Positions 17,013-24,959 of a stretch of 35,246 bases of DNA are shown here, piece after piece. Position 1 is the stretch's first letter, and every line of letters begins with the position of its first letter. The notes beneath the pieces are model-generated. The model did no database searches. It worked only from the letters and a program-made list of their open reading frames with translations, and was not told where the DNA came from. Origin of the DNA: Planctomycetaceae bacterium (GTDB lineage Bacteria; Planctomycetota; Planctomycetia; Planctomycetales; Planctomycetaceae); contig PBMZ01000210.1 of assembly GCA_002722955.1 (NCBI GenBank), forward strand, positions 1-35,246. Reading direction: 5' to 3'. A program made the position numbers and the translations under genes.

Positions 17013-18032
17013 TCAGGCGTTCGACAACTCAGCCAGCTTGGCAAGCAGTCCTGCAGCTGCTCCGCTGCTGATCGTTTCCCGAGCTTGACCGGCGGCCTCT
17101 TCGAGGTCGCCGACTCGCCCAGCCACATACAGGGCGGCAGCCGCGTTTGCGACGACAATATCGGCTGCCGGGCCGCTTTCGCCGTTGAAAACTCCTTGAA
17201 CAACGGCCGCACTGGCGTCAGCCGTATCGACCTTTAAGGCGTCAACTGAACACTCGGAAAGCCCGAAGGATGCCGCTGTCCACTTTTCTTCCGTTATGGA
17301 GTCGCCACGGACATCAAAGACGGTTGTTTCGCCCCAGAGGCTGACTTCGTCTAGTTCATCGTTGCCGCAGACGACCAAAGCTCGCTCGGCGCCCAATTGC
17401 GAGAGCGCCCCGGCGATCAATTGGGCGTTGGCGACTGTGTTTGCTCCTAGGAGCTGAAAAGACGCACCAGCGGGATTACAGAGCGGCCCCAACAAGTTGA
17501 AGATCGTGCGAAAACCGAGCTGCTTGCGAATCGGCGCGGCGTATTTCATGGCGCCGTGGAATAGGGGGGCGAAGCAGAATCCGATTCCGACTTGATCCAT
17601 GCACGCGCCGACTTGCTCGGGCGAGAGTTGGACGTTGATGCCGAGTTTCTCGATCACATCGGCCGAACCGCTGGAGCTGGAAACGCTGCGGTTACCGTGT
17701 TTCGCGACGTGAACACCGGCGGCGGCGGCAACCAATGCTGTTGCCGTACTAATATTAAAGGTGTGCAAGCAGTCTCCGCCCGTGCCGCAAGTGTCCAACA
17801 GTCCCGTTTGAGTCGTTGGAATCTTGGCCGCTCGCTCGCGCATGGCTCGGGCCGCGCCGACTAACTCGGACGAAGCCTCGCCTTTGACGCGAAGTCCTGT
17901 TAGGAAGGCTGCAATTTCTACCCCTTCGCACTCACCGTCCATGATGGCGGACACAGCCGCATTCGCTTGGTCCTGGTCCAAGTCGACTCGCTCGGTGATC
18001 AAATCCAAGGCTGTTTTCATCGCAGGTTGCAT
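17013..18032 (-). CDS. trpD: Anthranilate phosphoribosyltransferase
   Basis: Joins anthranilate and phosphoribosyl pyrophosphate in the second committed step of tryptophan synthesis. The 339-residue length is standard. The glycine-rich PRPP/Mg site is LLDTCGTGGD near residues 78-87, followed by NISTATALVAAAAG and VAKHGNRSVSSSSGSADV. FAPLFHGAMKYAAPIRKQLG and FNLLGPLCNPA are the expected active-site segments. The start at 18032 (MQPAMKTAL) is weakly supported; the second methionine at 18020 is equally possible. It stands alone: no other trp gene adjoins it, and trpG is at 3.2 kb on the opposite strand. Confidence 0.96.
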   Translation of the reverse strand: MQPAMKTALDLITERVDLDQDQANAAVSAIMDGECEGVEIAAFLTGLRVKGEASSELVGAARAMRERAAKIPTTQTGLLDTCGTGGDCLHTFNISTATALVAAAAGVHVAKHGNRSVSSSSGSADVIEKLGINVQLSPEQVGACMDQVGIGFCFAPLFHGAMKYAAPIRKQLGFRTIFNLLGPLCNPAGASFQLLGANTVANAQLIAGALSQLGAERALVVCGNDELDEVSLWGETTVFDVRGDSITEEKWTAASFGLSECSVDALKVDTADASAAVVQGVFNGESGPAADIVVANAAAALYVAGRVGDLEEAAGQARETISSGAAAGLLAKLAELSNA

Positions 18033-18393
18033 GGCGAACTCTCAAATTGGCACTTTTTCGGCAGGGAGCGGAACGAATGATTCCCACTTGCTTGCTACTG
18101 AGAAGCCAGAACGCTAGCATGACACACTCTCAGCCGCAATGATGCTATGGCGAGTATGCTCTCAATTCTTGCTGCTCATCGAGATCCACGGGAATCCTGG
18201 AGTCTCCGGCAACAGGTCGAGTGATTTTGCTTGATTTCACTTGCTCAGCTTGCAACTAGACATGGACTGTCGGCGGCGGAAACAGTCCGGCTGCATCCAG
18301 CGGCCACGACGCTTTGATCGTTGACCTACGATCAGTTGAATCACGTCTTTCCCGCGCATAATTCATTTACTCCATTTCATAAAGGACAGACTT
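18033..18393. promoter_or_regulatory. Divergent region between trpD and transketolase
   Basis: This 361-bp stretch between divergent genes should hold both promoters. Two small dyads are present: GGACTGT/ACAGTCC at 18264-18270 and 18282-18288, and GATCGT/ACGATC at 18316-18321 and 18328-18333. They lie 60-130 bp ahead of the transketolase start and could be operators or leader hairpins. AAAGGA ahead of the GTG at 18394 is a good ribosome site. No gene was seen. Confidence 0.4.
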
Positions 18394-19236
18394 GTGTCTA
18401 CAGATACGACTCGTCCATCGATCGACGACCTCCAAGCAAAGGCGAAAGTCATTCGCCAACACATCGTCCGCATGACCACCGAAGCTGGCAGCGGACACCC
18501 ATCCAGCAGTCTCTCGGCAACAGAAGTCGTAACTGCTTTGTACTTTGGCGGTTACATGCAATACGACGCAAACCGGCCTGACTGGAATGCTCGCGACCGA
18601 TTCATCATGAGCAAAGGTCACGCGTGCCCAGTCTTGTACGCAGCCATGGCCGAAGCCGGCTACTTCCCCACCGAGGATTTGATGACTTTGCGGAAACTGG
18701 GAAGCCCGCTAGAGGGCCATCCCAACCTGCGACGCCTCGACGGAATCGAAGCTTCCACCGGATCGTTGGGTCAAGGTCTTTCGATTGGTATCGGCCAAGC
18801 ACTGGCTTGCCGAATCGACCGACTCGAGTCGAAAGTCTTTGTCATGATTGGAGATGGGGAAATGGGCGAGGGCCAAGTTTGGGAGGCCATCGCGACCGCA
18901 GCCAAGTATCAATTGGGCAGCTTGACCGCCATCATTGACCAAAATGGCTTCCAACAAACCGGCGCGACCGGCGATGTCCTCGATTTGACACCATTTCAGC
19001 CGAAAATCGAATCATTCGGATGGCACGTTCAAACGATCAACGGCAACGACATGGGTGAGGTTGTCGCCGCACTCGATGCTGCCGCTGCTGTCACAGACCG
19101 GCCCACAGCAATCGTCTCAAAGACGCAAAAAGGCTTCGGTATCTTGCCGGTGCTCGAGGAAGCTGGCGACCTAAACTTCCACGGCAAGCCACTACCCGCC
19201 GACATGTGCGAAAAAGCTCTCGAACTGCTGAGCTAG
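18394..19236 (+). CDS. Transketolase, N-terminal subunit
   Basis: Thiamine-diphosphate-binding half of a split transketolase, 280 residues. Transketolase moves two-carbon units between sugar phosphates in the pentose phosphate pathway. The ThDP/Mg motif is GDGEMGEGQVWEA, with IIDQNGFQQTG completing it. GSGHPSSSLSATEVV and SKGHACPVLYAAMAE, near the start, carry the conserved His residues. The start is GTG at 18394, with AAAGGA about nine bases upstream. The C-terminal subunit follows after 63 bp on the same strand, and the two should form the active heteromer. A single-chain transketolase of about 660 residues is the common alternative; the split type is frequent in archaea and some bacteria. 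Confidence 0.94.
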   Translation: MSTDTTRPSIDDLQAKAKVIRQHIVRMTTEAGSGHPSSSLSATEVVTALYFGGYMQYDANRPDWNARDRFIMSKGHACPVLYAAMAEAGYFPTEDLMTLRKLGSPLEGHPNLRRLDGIEASTGSLGQGLSIGIGQALACRIDRLESKVFVMIGDGEMGEGQVWEAIATAAKYQLGSLTAIIDQNGFQQTGATGDVLDLTPFQPKIESFGWHVQTINGNDMGEVVAALDAAAAVTDRPTAIVSKTQKGFGILPVLEEAGDLNFHGKPLPADMCEKALELLS

Positions 19237-19299
19237 TCGCCGAAATGCGTCATAAAATATTTAATATCAACAACATACATCATATTGTGAGACACTGAT
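19237..19299. other. AT-rich spacer between transketolase subunits
   Basis: 63 bp, clearly more AT-rich than its surroundings, with an ATATTTAATAT near-palindrome. It might carry a secondary promoter for the C subunit. No strong ribosome site precedes the ATG at 19300. Confidence 0.3.
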
Positions 19300-20259
19300 A
19301 TGTACTTCGGTGAAGCTAGCGGATTGAAACTTGGAAAAGCGACACGGGACGCTTTTGGTGAAGCCTTAAAGAGTCTGGGCGACAAATTTCCCAACGTTGT
19401 GACCGTTGATGGCGACGTCGGCAACTCGACTCGAACCGAGCCGTTCGCCAAGGTGTTCCCGGAACGAGCCTTCAACGTGGGAATTGCCGAGAGCAACATG
19501 GTCAGCGTCGCCGGCGGATTGGCTTCGGCTGGCAAGACACCAGTCGTCGCAAGTTTTGCTGCTTTCTTGCTTTGCAACGCTTACGACCAAATCAGAATGT
19601 CAGTCGCCTTTCCGAATCTGAACGTCAAATTGGTCGGTTCTCATGCGGGAATCTCGATCGGTGAAGATGGCCCCTCGCAAATGGGCATCGAAGACGTGGC
19701 TCTTGCCTCATCATTTCCTGGCATGGTGGTGATGGTGCCGAGTGACGAAATCACCACCGTCAAGGCCACCGAAGCCATGCTTGAGCACGTCGGACCGACC
19801 TACTTGCGACTCGGAAGACCCGCTGTGCCAGTGATTTACGAAGACGGCTGCGATTTCGAGATCGGCAAAGCCATCCAAGTTCGCGATGGGGACGATGTCA
19901 CCGTGATCGCCAACGGAATTATGGTAGCGACAGCGTTGGACGCGGCCAAACAATTGGAAGCGGAAGGGGTTTCCGTCCGAGTGCTCGACATGCACACGGT
20001 GAAGCCGATCGATGACGCAGCGATCGCCAAAGCTGCTCGAGAAACGCAGGCTTTGGTTGTTGCCGAGGAACACGGACCCGCTGGTGGTCTGGGAGCCGCC
20101 GTTGCCATCTCGGCCAGCAAATCAGCTCCCGTCCCGATTGCCTATGTGAATAGCGGCGACTGCTACGCTGAAAGTGGTGACCCGCAAGGACTGTTAGAGA
20201 AGTACGGATTGACCCCATCGGCAATCGTTGACGCCGCCCGAAGCGTGACGCAACGATAG
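19300..20259 (+). CDS. Transketolase, C-terminal subunit
   Basis: 319-residue partner of the upstream N-terminal subunit, covering the pyrimidine-binding and C-terminal domains. Recognisable segments are VVTVDGDVGNSTRTEPF, FNVGIAESNMVSVAGGLA (conserved Glu for ThDP activation), LVGSHAGISIGEDGPSQM and PTYLRLGRPAVPVI. The last third is a transketolase C-terminal domain with VRVLDMHTVKPID and VVAEEHGPAGGLGAAVA. A 1-deoxyxylulose-5-phosphate synthase-like C half is excluded by the pairing with a transketolase N half. The GNAT gene follows after 58 bp. Confidence 0.94.
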   Translation: MYFGEASGLKLGKATRDAFGEALKSLGDKFPNVVTVDGDVGNSTRTEPFAKVFPERAFNVGIAESNMVSVAGGLASAGKTPVVASFAAFLLCNAYDQIRMSVAFPNLNVKLVGSHAGISIGEDGPSQMGIEDVALASSFPGMVVMVPSDEITTVKATEAMLEHVGPTYLRLGRPAVPVIYEDGCDFEIGKAIQVRDGDDVTVIANGIMVATALDAAKQLEAEGVSVRVLDMHTVKPIDDAAIAKAARETQALVVAEEHGPAGGLGAAVAISASKSAPVPIAYVNSGDCYAESGDPQGLLEKYGLTPSAIVDAARSVTQR

Positions 20260-20317
20260 CTGCTGACTGGGATTAGTAGATGGCTTTGCCATTCCTGGAT
20301 GGATACGAGTCTGAGCC

Positions 20318-21286
20318 GTGATAGAGTACCGGACGTTTCGCAATTACGATCCGCCCCATTTGCTCCGCCTTTGGAGCACTGCGGGACTCGGTCGTGGTGC
20401 GGCGAACGGGATTTCGGTCGACGCTTTCGATCACGTCAACTTTGCTCAGCCTTATTTTGATCCGCAAGGAATTATCGTTGCTGTCGATGGAGATACACCC
20501 GTCGGCTTCGCCCACGCGGGTTTTGGTTGCAACGAAGACTGTTCCGATTTGTCTCGGAATCAGGGCGTGATCTGTGCCGTGGTCGTCGATCCTAGTTATC
20601 GGCTGCAAGGAATCGGCTGTGAGCTGCTTTCGCGGGCAGAATCGTTTCTCCTTCAACAGGGAGCCGGTGTGATCTCAGCCGGCGGTGCCGCTCCTCACGA
20701 TCCGTTCTATTTCGGCTTGTACGGTGGTTCTCAGCCATCGGGTTTCTTGCAATCGGATTTGAACGCCGAGCCATTCTTTAAGAAGTGCGGTTACTCACCG
20801 GGCGAGTCTTACACGGTCTTCCAGCGCGATGTGACCAACGCTCGCGATCCCGTTGACTTTCAATTGAATCTGATTCGCCGCAAAACGAAATTGGAAATCA
20901 CCGATCAGCCAGATCAACCGAATTGGTGGTGGTACACTCGGATCGCGCGGTTGGACTCACTCCGTTTTTCGCTTGTGCCGAAATCTGGTGGAGATTCGTT
21001 TGCGTCGGTTAATGTTGTTGGTCTCGACTTCTTTCTGCCCAGTTGGAACGCACGGGCGATCGGTTTGACCGACTTAGTCGTCAACGAAGACGTTCGCAAG
21101 AAAAAATACGGCTTGGCGCTGCTTGTCGAGGTCATGCGACGTCTGAGAAACGAAATGGTTTCTTGCATTGATGCACACGTTGCGTCCTCGAACGAAGCAG
21201 GGCTAAAGCTATTTCAGTCCGCGGGTTTTGTTGAGGTCGATACAGGATCCGTGTATCGAAAGCTGCCGGAAACAATCGATATTTAG
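20318..21286 (+). CDS. Tandem GNAT-domain acetyltransferase
   Basis: 322-residue protein with two GNAT-type domains. The first (about residues 1-165) has the acetyl-CoA loop in AVVVDPSYRLQGIGCELL. The second (about 215-320) has DLVVNEDVRKKKYGLALL and ends NEAGLKLFQSAGFVEV. Both show beta-4 and P-loop features, although the second loop is less canonical. The start is GTG at 20318. Substrate is unknown; tandem GNAT proteins include mycothiol synthase, but nothing here points to that pathway. It follows the transketolase genes by 58 bp, and a twin-hairpin repeat lies just downstream. Confidence 0.85.
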   Translation: MIEYRTFRNYDPPHLLRLWSTAGLGRGAANGISVDAFDHVNFAQPYFDPQGIIVAVDGDTPVGFAHAGFGCNEDCSDLSRNQGVICAVVVDPSYRLQGIGCELLSRAESFLLQQGAGVISAGGAAPHDPFYFGLYGGSQPSGFLQSDLNAEPFFKKCGYSPGESYTVFQRDVTNARDPVDFQLNLIRRKTKLEITDQPDQPNWWWYTRIARLDSLRFSLVPKSGGDSFASVNVVGLDFFLPSWNARAIGLTDLVVNEDVRKKKYGLALLVEVMRRLRNEMVSCIDAHVASSNEAGLKLFQSAGFVEVDTGSVYRKLPETIDI

Positions 21287-21299
21287 CTCCGCATGTTGT

Positions 21300-21345
21300 G
21301 GTCCTGCGACTCCGTTCGCAGGACCCCGCGATCGGAGTCGCGGGG
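21300..21345. repeat. Twin hairpins with complementary loops
   Basis: Hairpin 1: GGTCCTGCGA (21300-21309) and TCGCAGGACC (21316-21325), loop CTCCGT. Hairpin 2: CCCCGCGA (21324-21331) and TCGCGGGG (21338-21345), loop TCGGAG. The loops contain CTCCG and CGGAG, so they could kiss, or the 8-bp pair CGACTCCG/CGGAGTCG (21307-21314, 21333-21340) could form instead. It lies between the GNAT gene and the dehydrogenase gene, and a related partial sequence stands at 35161-35180. Confidence 0.75.
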
Positions 21346-21394
21346 CCACGGTTTATTCTGATCCTCCCACGTGTTAAACGATTCGGAGCATTCT

Positions 21395-22462
21395 ATGTCT
21401 GCTTTAAGGATCGCCGTCATATCTGGTGACGGCATTGGCCCAGAAGTCACTGAGCAAGCAATCCTTGCCGCCGAAGCCGCCGCGAATCGAGACAATGCGG
21501 AACTGGAGTGGACTCACTTTCCGTGGGGTACGGACTTCTATTTCGAACACGGCCGCATGGCGCCGGAAGATTACTTGGATCTATTGGCCGAGTTTGACGC
21601 GATTCTATTGGGTGCCGTTGGGCATCCTGATGTGCAGGACCACGTGACTCTGAATGGATTGCTGCTGCCGATCCGGCGCCGCTTTGATCAGTACGTGTGC
21701 TTGCGACCCTCGTATCTCTATCCTGGAGTTCAAAGTCCGCTGCGAGATAAAGAACCGGGCTCGATCGATATTCTCGTCTTCCGAGAAAACACCGAAGGCG
21801 AGTACGCCAACATCGGTGGCCGGTTGTATCAAGACAAGGACGACGATGTCGCGATTCAAACTTCCGTGTTCACGCGCAAGGGCTGTGAACGCATCATTCG
21901 ATCAGCGTTCGAGAAAGCAGCAACGCGGCCAGCTCAAAAGATTGCTTCGATCACTAAGAGCAACGCTCAAGGCTATGGCATGGTGCTTTGGGACGAACAA
22001 TTCGACAAGGTCGCCGCGGACTTTCCCAACATCGAAACCGAATCGCTGTTAATCGATCGCGCGGTGATGGAATTTGTTCGCCGACCGGAGTCGTTCGATG
22101 TTGTCGTGGCGAGCAATTTGTTCGGCGACATTTTGACGGACCTGGGAGCAATTGTTGTCGGCAGCATGGGGCTGGCGGCCAGCGCTAACATCGATCCCAC
22201 TCGCAATGGCCCAAGTATGTTTGAACCCGTGCATGGATCGGCGCCGGATATCACTGGCATGGGCTTGGCTAACCCGTTGGCTGCGATACTTTCCGCCGGT
22301 ATGATGCTGGAACACTTGGAGCTCCACAACGCAGCGGCTTCGATTGATCAATCGGTTAAGCAGTTGCTGGCTCAAGACGGGCCCAAGTCTCCTGATCTTG
22401 GCGGAACAGCAAAGACAACAGAAGTTGGCGCGGCGATCGTCGAAATCATTCGCGCGATGTGA
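21395..22462 (+). CDS. Tartrate/D-malate dehydrogenase-type decarboxylating enzyme
   Basis: Member of the isocitrate/isopropylmalate dehydrogenase family, NAD- and metal-dependent, 355 residues from the start at 21395. Motifs are IAVISGDGIGPEV, GAVGHPDVQDH, RRRFDQYVCLRPSYLYPGV, RENTEGEYANIGGR, VVVASNLFGDILTDLG and FEPVHGSAPDITG. The GHPDVQDH and LYPGVQSPL segments fit the tartrate dehydrogenase / D-malate dehydrogenase branch better than LeuB or isocitrate dehydrogenase. The exact substrate is not settled. CGGAG six bases upstream supports the ATG at 21395 over an in-frame GTG at 21371. The cysteine desulfurase gene follows closely (14 bp). Confidence 0.88.
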   Translation: MSALRIAVISGDGIGPEVTEQAILAAEAAANRDNAELEWTHFPWGTDFYFEHGRMAPEDYLDLLAEFDAILLGAVGHPDVQDHVTLNGLLLPIRRRFDQYVCLRPSYLYPGVQSPLRDKEPGSIDILVFRENTEGEYANIGGRLYQDKDDDVAIQTSVFTRKGCERIIRSAFEKAATRPAQKIASITKSNAQGYGMVLWDEQFDKVAADFPNIETESLLIDRAVMEFVRRPESFDVVVASNLFGDILTDLGAIVVGSMGLAASANIDPTRNGPSMFEPVHGSAPDITGMGLANPLAAILSAGMMLEHLELHNAAASIDQSVKQLLAQDGPKSPDLGGTAKTTEVGAAIVEIIRAM

Positions 22463-22476
22463 TCGAAGGTGAAGAT

Positions 22477-23655
22477 ATGACTTCCCCAACATCCAATTCA
22501 TCGATCGGTCGAATCTATCTAGACAACAATGCGACGACGCGGCCTTTTCCCGAAGTTGTCGAAACCATAGCGCACCATTTGCAGCATTCTTATGCCAATC
22601 CTGGCAGCCGGCATGTGGAAGGCCAGTTTGCTCGCAAGGCCCTGGAATCGGCGCGCGAGGGAATTGCTGATTTACTGGGCGCGGAGCCCGACGAAGTCGT
22701 GTTTACCAGTGGTGGCACTGAGTCCACTAACATGGCTTTGTTTGGTGCCTCACGCTGTGAGCCGGGGATTATTGCTCTCACTGCCGGCGAGCATCCGGCA
22801 ACCGTTGAGTCTTGCCGCGAGCTGGAAAAGCGTGGCTGGAAACTGTTGTTTCTCGAATTTGACGAAGACGGGTTGCTCAAGACCGACGCGCTGTCGGAAT
22901 TACCATGGCGAGAGATTCGCATCGTTTCGGTAATCTTGGCTCACAACGAAACGGGCGTCATTCAGGACCTCAGCGTTTTGTCGCAGCTTTGCCAAGAATA
23001 CCAAGTCTTCTTGCACGTTGACGCTGTTCAAGCTGTGGGCAAGATTCCTGTTCGCTTCGACGAATTGGCCGCCAGTGCCCTATCTTTTGGGGCTCACAAG
23101 TTCCACGGGCCTCGCGGAATTGGCGGCTTGCTGTTGCGACGCGGCGTTCAATTGGCGCCAACAGCTTTCGGTGGTCACCAAGAATCTGGCAAGCGACCTG
23201 GCACGGAAGTGACGGCATTAGCAAGCGGTATGCTACGAGCAATGCAGATCTGTTTAGACGGCCTGGATGAGCGAACTCAGCAAATCGTTGCACTCCGCGA
23301 TCGACTGCAAAACGGGCTCTTGCAAGGATACGAGAGCGCCAGCGTCAATGGTTCGATCGAGCATCGCTTGCCGAATACTCTCAACATCGCGTTCCCTGGA
23401 ATTGACGGTGAAGTGATGTTAGTGAACCTCGATTTACACGGAATTTCGTGTTCACTAGGAAGCACCTGCGCGAGCGGTTCGGCGGAGCCTGCACCGGTGT
23501 TGTTGGCCATGAATCGGCCGGAAGAAGTTTATAACTCGTCGCTTCGTTTTTCTGTTTCGATCGATAACACGATCGAAGGAATTGACGCAGCTATCGAACG
23601 GATTCTAACTGCGGCCCATCGGCTGCGGGAGACGAGTGCTTCCCATGCCGTTTGA
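22477..23655 (+). CDS. Cysteine desulfurase (NifS/IscS family)
   Basis: PLP enzyme that takes sulfur from cysteine for Fe-S clusters and thiolated tRNA, cytoplasmic. From the ATG at 22477 it has 392 residues. Features: YLDNNATTRP at the start, GGTESTN, H107 in GEHPATVE, NETGVIQDL, PLP lysine K208 in SFGAHKFHGPRG, and the catalytic cysteine C331 in SLGSTCASGSAEP. AAGGTG nine bases upstream favours 22477 over the GTG at 22459. The end overlaps dnaA by 11-20 bp. No iscU, iscA or other Fe-S assembly gene is adjacent, so the sulfur acceptor is not evident. Whether it is the general IscS or a dedicated enzyme cannot be read from sequence. Confidence 0.94.
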   Translation: MTSPTSNSSIGRIYLDNNATTRPFPEVVETIAHHLQHSYANPGSRHVEGQFARKALESAREGIADLLGAEPDEVVFTSGGTESTNMALFGASRCEPGIIALTAGEHPATVESCRELEKRGWKLLFLEFDEDGLLKTDALSELPWREIRIVSVILAHNETGVIQDLSVLSQLCQEYQVFLHVDAVQAVGKIPVRFDELAASALSFGAHKFHGPRGIGGLLLRRGVQLAPTAFGGHQESGKRPGTEVTALASGMLRAMQICLDGLDERTQQIVALRDRLQNGLLQGYESASVNGSIEHRLPNTLNIAFPGIDGEVMLVNLDLHGISCSLGSTCASGSAEPAPVLLAMNRPEEVYNSSLRFSVSIDNTIEGIDAAIERILTAAHRLRETSASHAV

Positions 23656-24631
23656 CCCGCTAAAAAAGCTGCCGTTCGTACTTCTCCCCGAACACAACTT
23701 CGCCACTGCGGCTTTTGAAGCTGCAGTCAAGCACGGTGTCGCTCAATCCGCGCGGATTCTATTCGTTTATGGACCATCCGGTTGTGGTAAGTCGGCTTTC
23801 ATTGACCACATGATGTCGTTCGTTCCGAGTTGGCTGCCGTCATCACAAATCCTAAACATGTCTGCGAGCACGTTCGTCGAACATTATCTTGAGGCATCGA
23901 CGTCTTCGTTGATGCCGGAATTCCATCAACTCTTCGCGGAACACAATCTTTGGGTTTGCGACGACATCCTCGCACTTCAACAAAAGCCAGCGGCACAAAA
24001 TGCGTTCTTGTCAGCAGCCGATGAAGTTCTATCAAACAACGGTGTCCTGATTGTGACGGCAACGCAATCACCGGGTTCCTTAAACGGATTTTCTTCAAGG
24101 TTGCTTTCTCGGTTCTTGGCTTGCACGGCATGTCCTATCAACTTGCCGTGCGCAGAAAGCCGCTTTCTGCTGCTGCAAACTTTCACCCAATTCCATGATC
24201 TATCCATTGATGACGACCGCTTGCTGACATTGGCTCAAAGTCCACTGCCCCCGCGTCTGTTGTTTGCCGCCGCAACACGCGAGTCAACAGTTGCTCACGT
24301 CTCTGATCGAGCGTTCGTCGTTCACGAGCGACCATCACTCGAAAGGATTTGCATGGCCGTGTCGAAACAATTTGATGTTTCCGTCAACGAGCTTTTATCT
24401 CCTAACCGAGCGGCACGTATTGCGACGGCTCGCCACTGTGCTGTTTACATCGCTCGGACTGCCTCTTCTGCTTCGCTTCGCCAAATTGCCAACTTCTTCA
24501 ATCGACCCAATCACAGCACGATCACGCATTCGATCCATCGATTCGAAGAGTTGCTACGCGACAGCCCTGAAATCAAAGTCCGGTTTGATCGAATTCTAGA
24601 CTTCTTGAATGCCCACAGTTTCGTTCAATAA
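23645..24631 (+). CDS. dnaA: Short DnaA-type initiator lacking domains I and II
   Basis: Replication initiator of only 328 residues (E. coli 467). Domain III (AAA+): Walker A GPSGCGKS at 43-50, Walker B LWVCDDILAL at 102-111, sensor 1 IVTATQSP, and the arginine-finger segment SRLLSRF near 151-157. Domain IV begins near residue 230 and carries the DNA-binding helix-turn-helix ending in FNRPNHSTITHS (283-295). The N-terminal helicase-binding domain I and linker II are absent. The ATG at 23645 and the GTG at 23636 are both possible. The gene overlaps the cysteine desulfurase and is followed by a 328-bp gap and dnaN. Hda-like proteins also lack domain I, but they lack domain IV, which is present here. 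Confidence 0.88.
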   Translation: MPFDPLKKLPFVLLPEHNFATAAFEAAVKHGVAQSARILFVYGPSGCGKSAFIDHMMSFVPSWLPSSQILNMSASTFVEHYLEASTSSLMPEFHQLFAEHNLWVCDDILALQQKPAAQNAFLSAADEVLSNNGVLIVTATQSPGSLNGFSSRLLSRFLACTACPINLPCAESRFLLLQTFTQFHDLSIDDDRLLTLAQSPLPPRLLFAAATRESTVAHVSDRAFVVHERPSLERICMAVSKQFDVSVNELLSPNRAARIATARHCAVYIARTASSASLRQIANFFNRPNHSTITHSIHRFEELLRDSPEIKVRFDRILDFLNAHSFVQ

Positions 24632-24959
24632 CTTGTTGGAAACTTGCGCTGATTTCAGCCGTTTTGCGCGTTGAATTTACTGCCGATTCTGAATCAAATT
24701 CAGTTTCATTTCCCACGCTTTTTTTCGCACCACTTTTCATCGAATTTCCAACAAGTTTTTGAACGCTTTCTGTGGGAATTGAATTGCAGTAAGTATTTTA
24801 GTATCATAGTGTTTCGACAAGAATAGCAAAGAAATCACCAGGCTTTTTTGTCGCCTTACTACTGATACTGTTAATTAATTTTTATGATACTCGGCGAACT
24901 GGTTTTCCCCACATCAACCAGTCACTCTTTTTACTTCTCAAAACGCTAGGATCGCCGAC
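24632..24959. other. Candidate chromosomal origin (oriC)
   Basis: 328 non-coding bp between dnaA and dnaN. The 8-mer TTCC[AC]AC[AG] occurs four times: minus strand at 24634-24641 and 24771-24778, plus strand at 24710-24717 and 24746-24753. TTCCCCACA at 24905-24913 is a near variant, with two mismatches to TTATCCACA. AACTTGTTGGAAA at 24630-24642 is mirrored exactly by its reverse complement at 24745-24757. An AT-rich stretch (about 24790-24890) is flanked by AGTATCATA (24800-24808) and TATGATACT (24883-24891). The dnaN promoter must also lie here. Origin function is inferred from gene context and this repeat structure. Confidence 0.65.

Noticed and set aside
24855..24875. DnaA-trio-like triplets beside the AT-rich stretch
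   Set aside because: On the minus strand AGTATCAGTAGTAAG resembles a trio run, but the triplets are too degenerate to claim.
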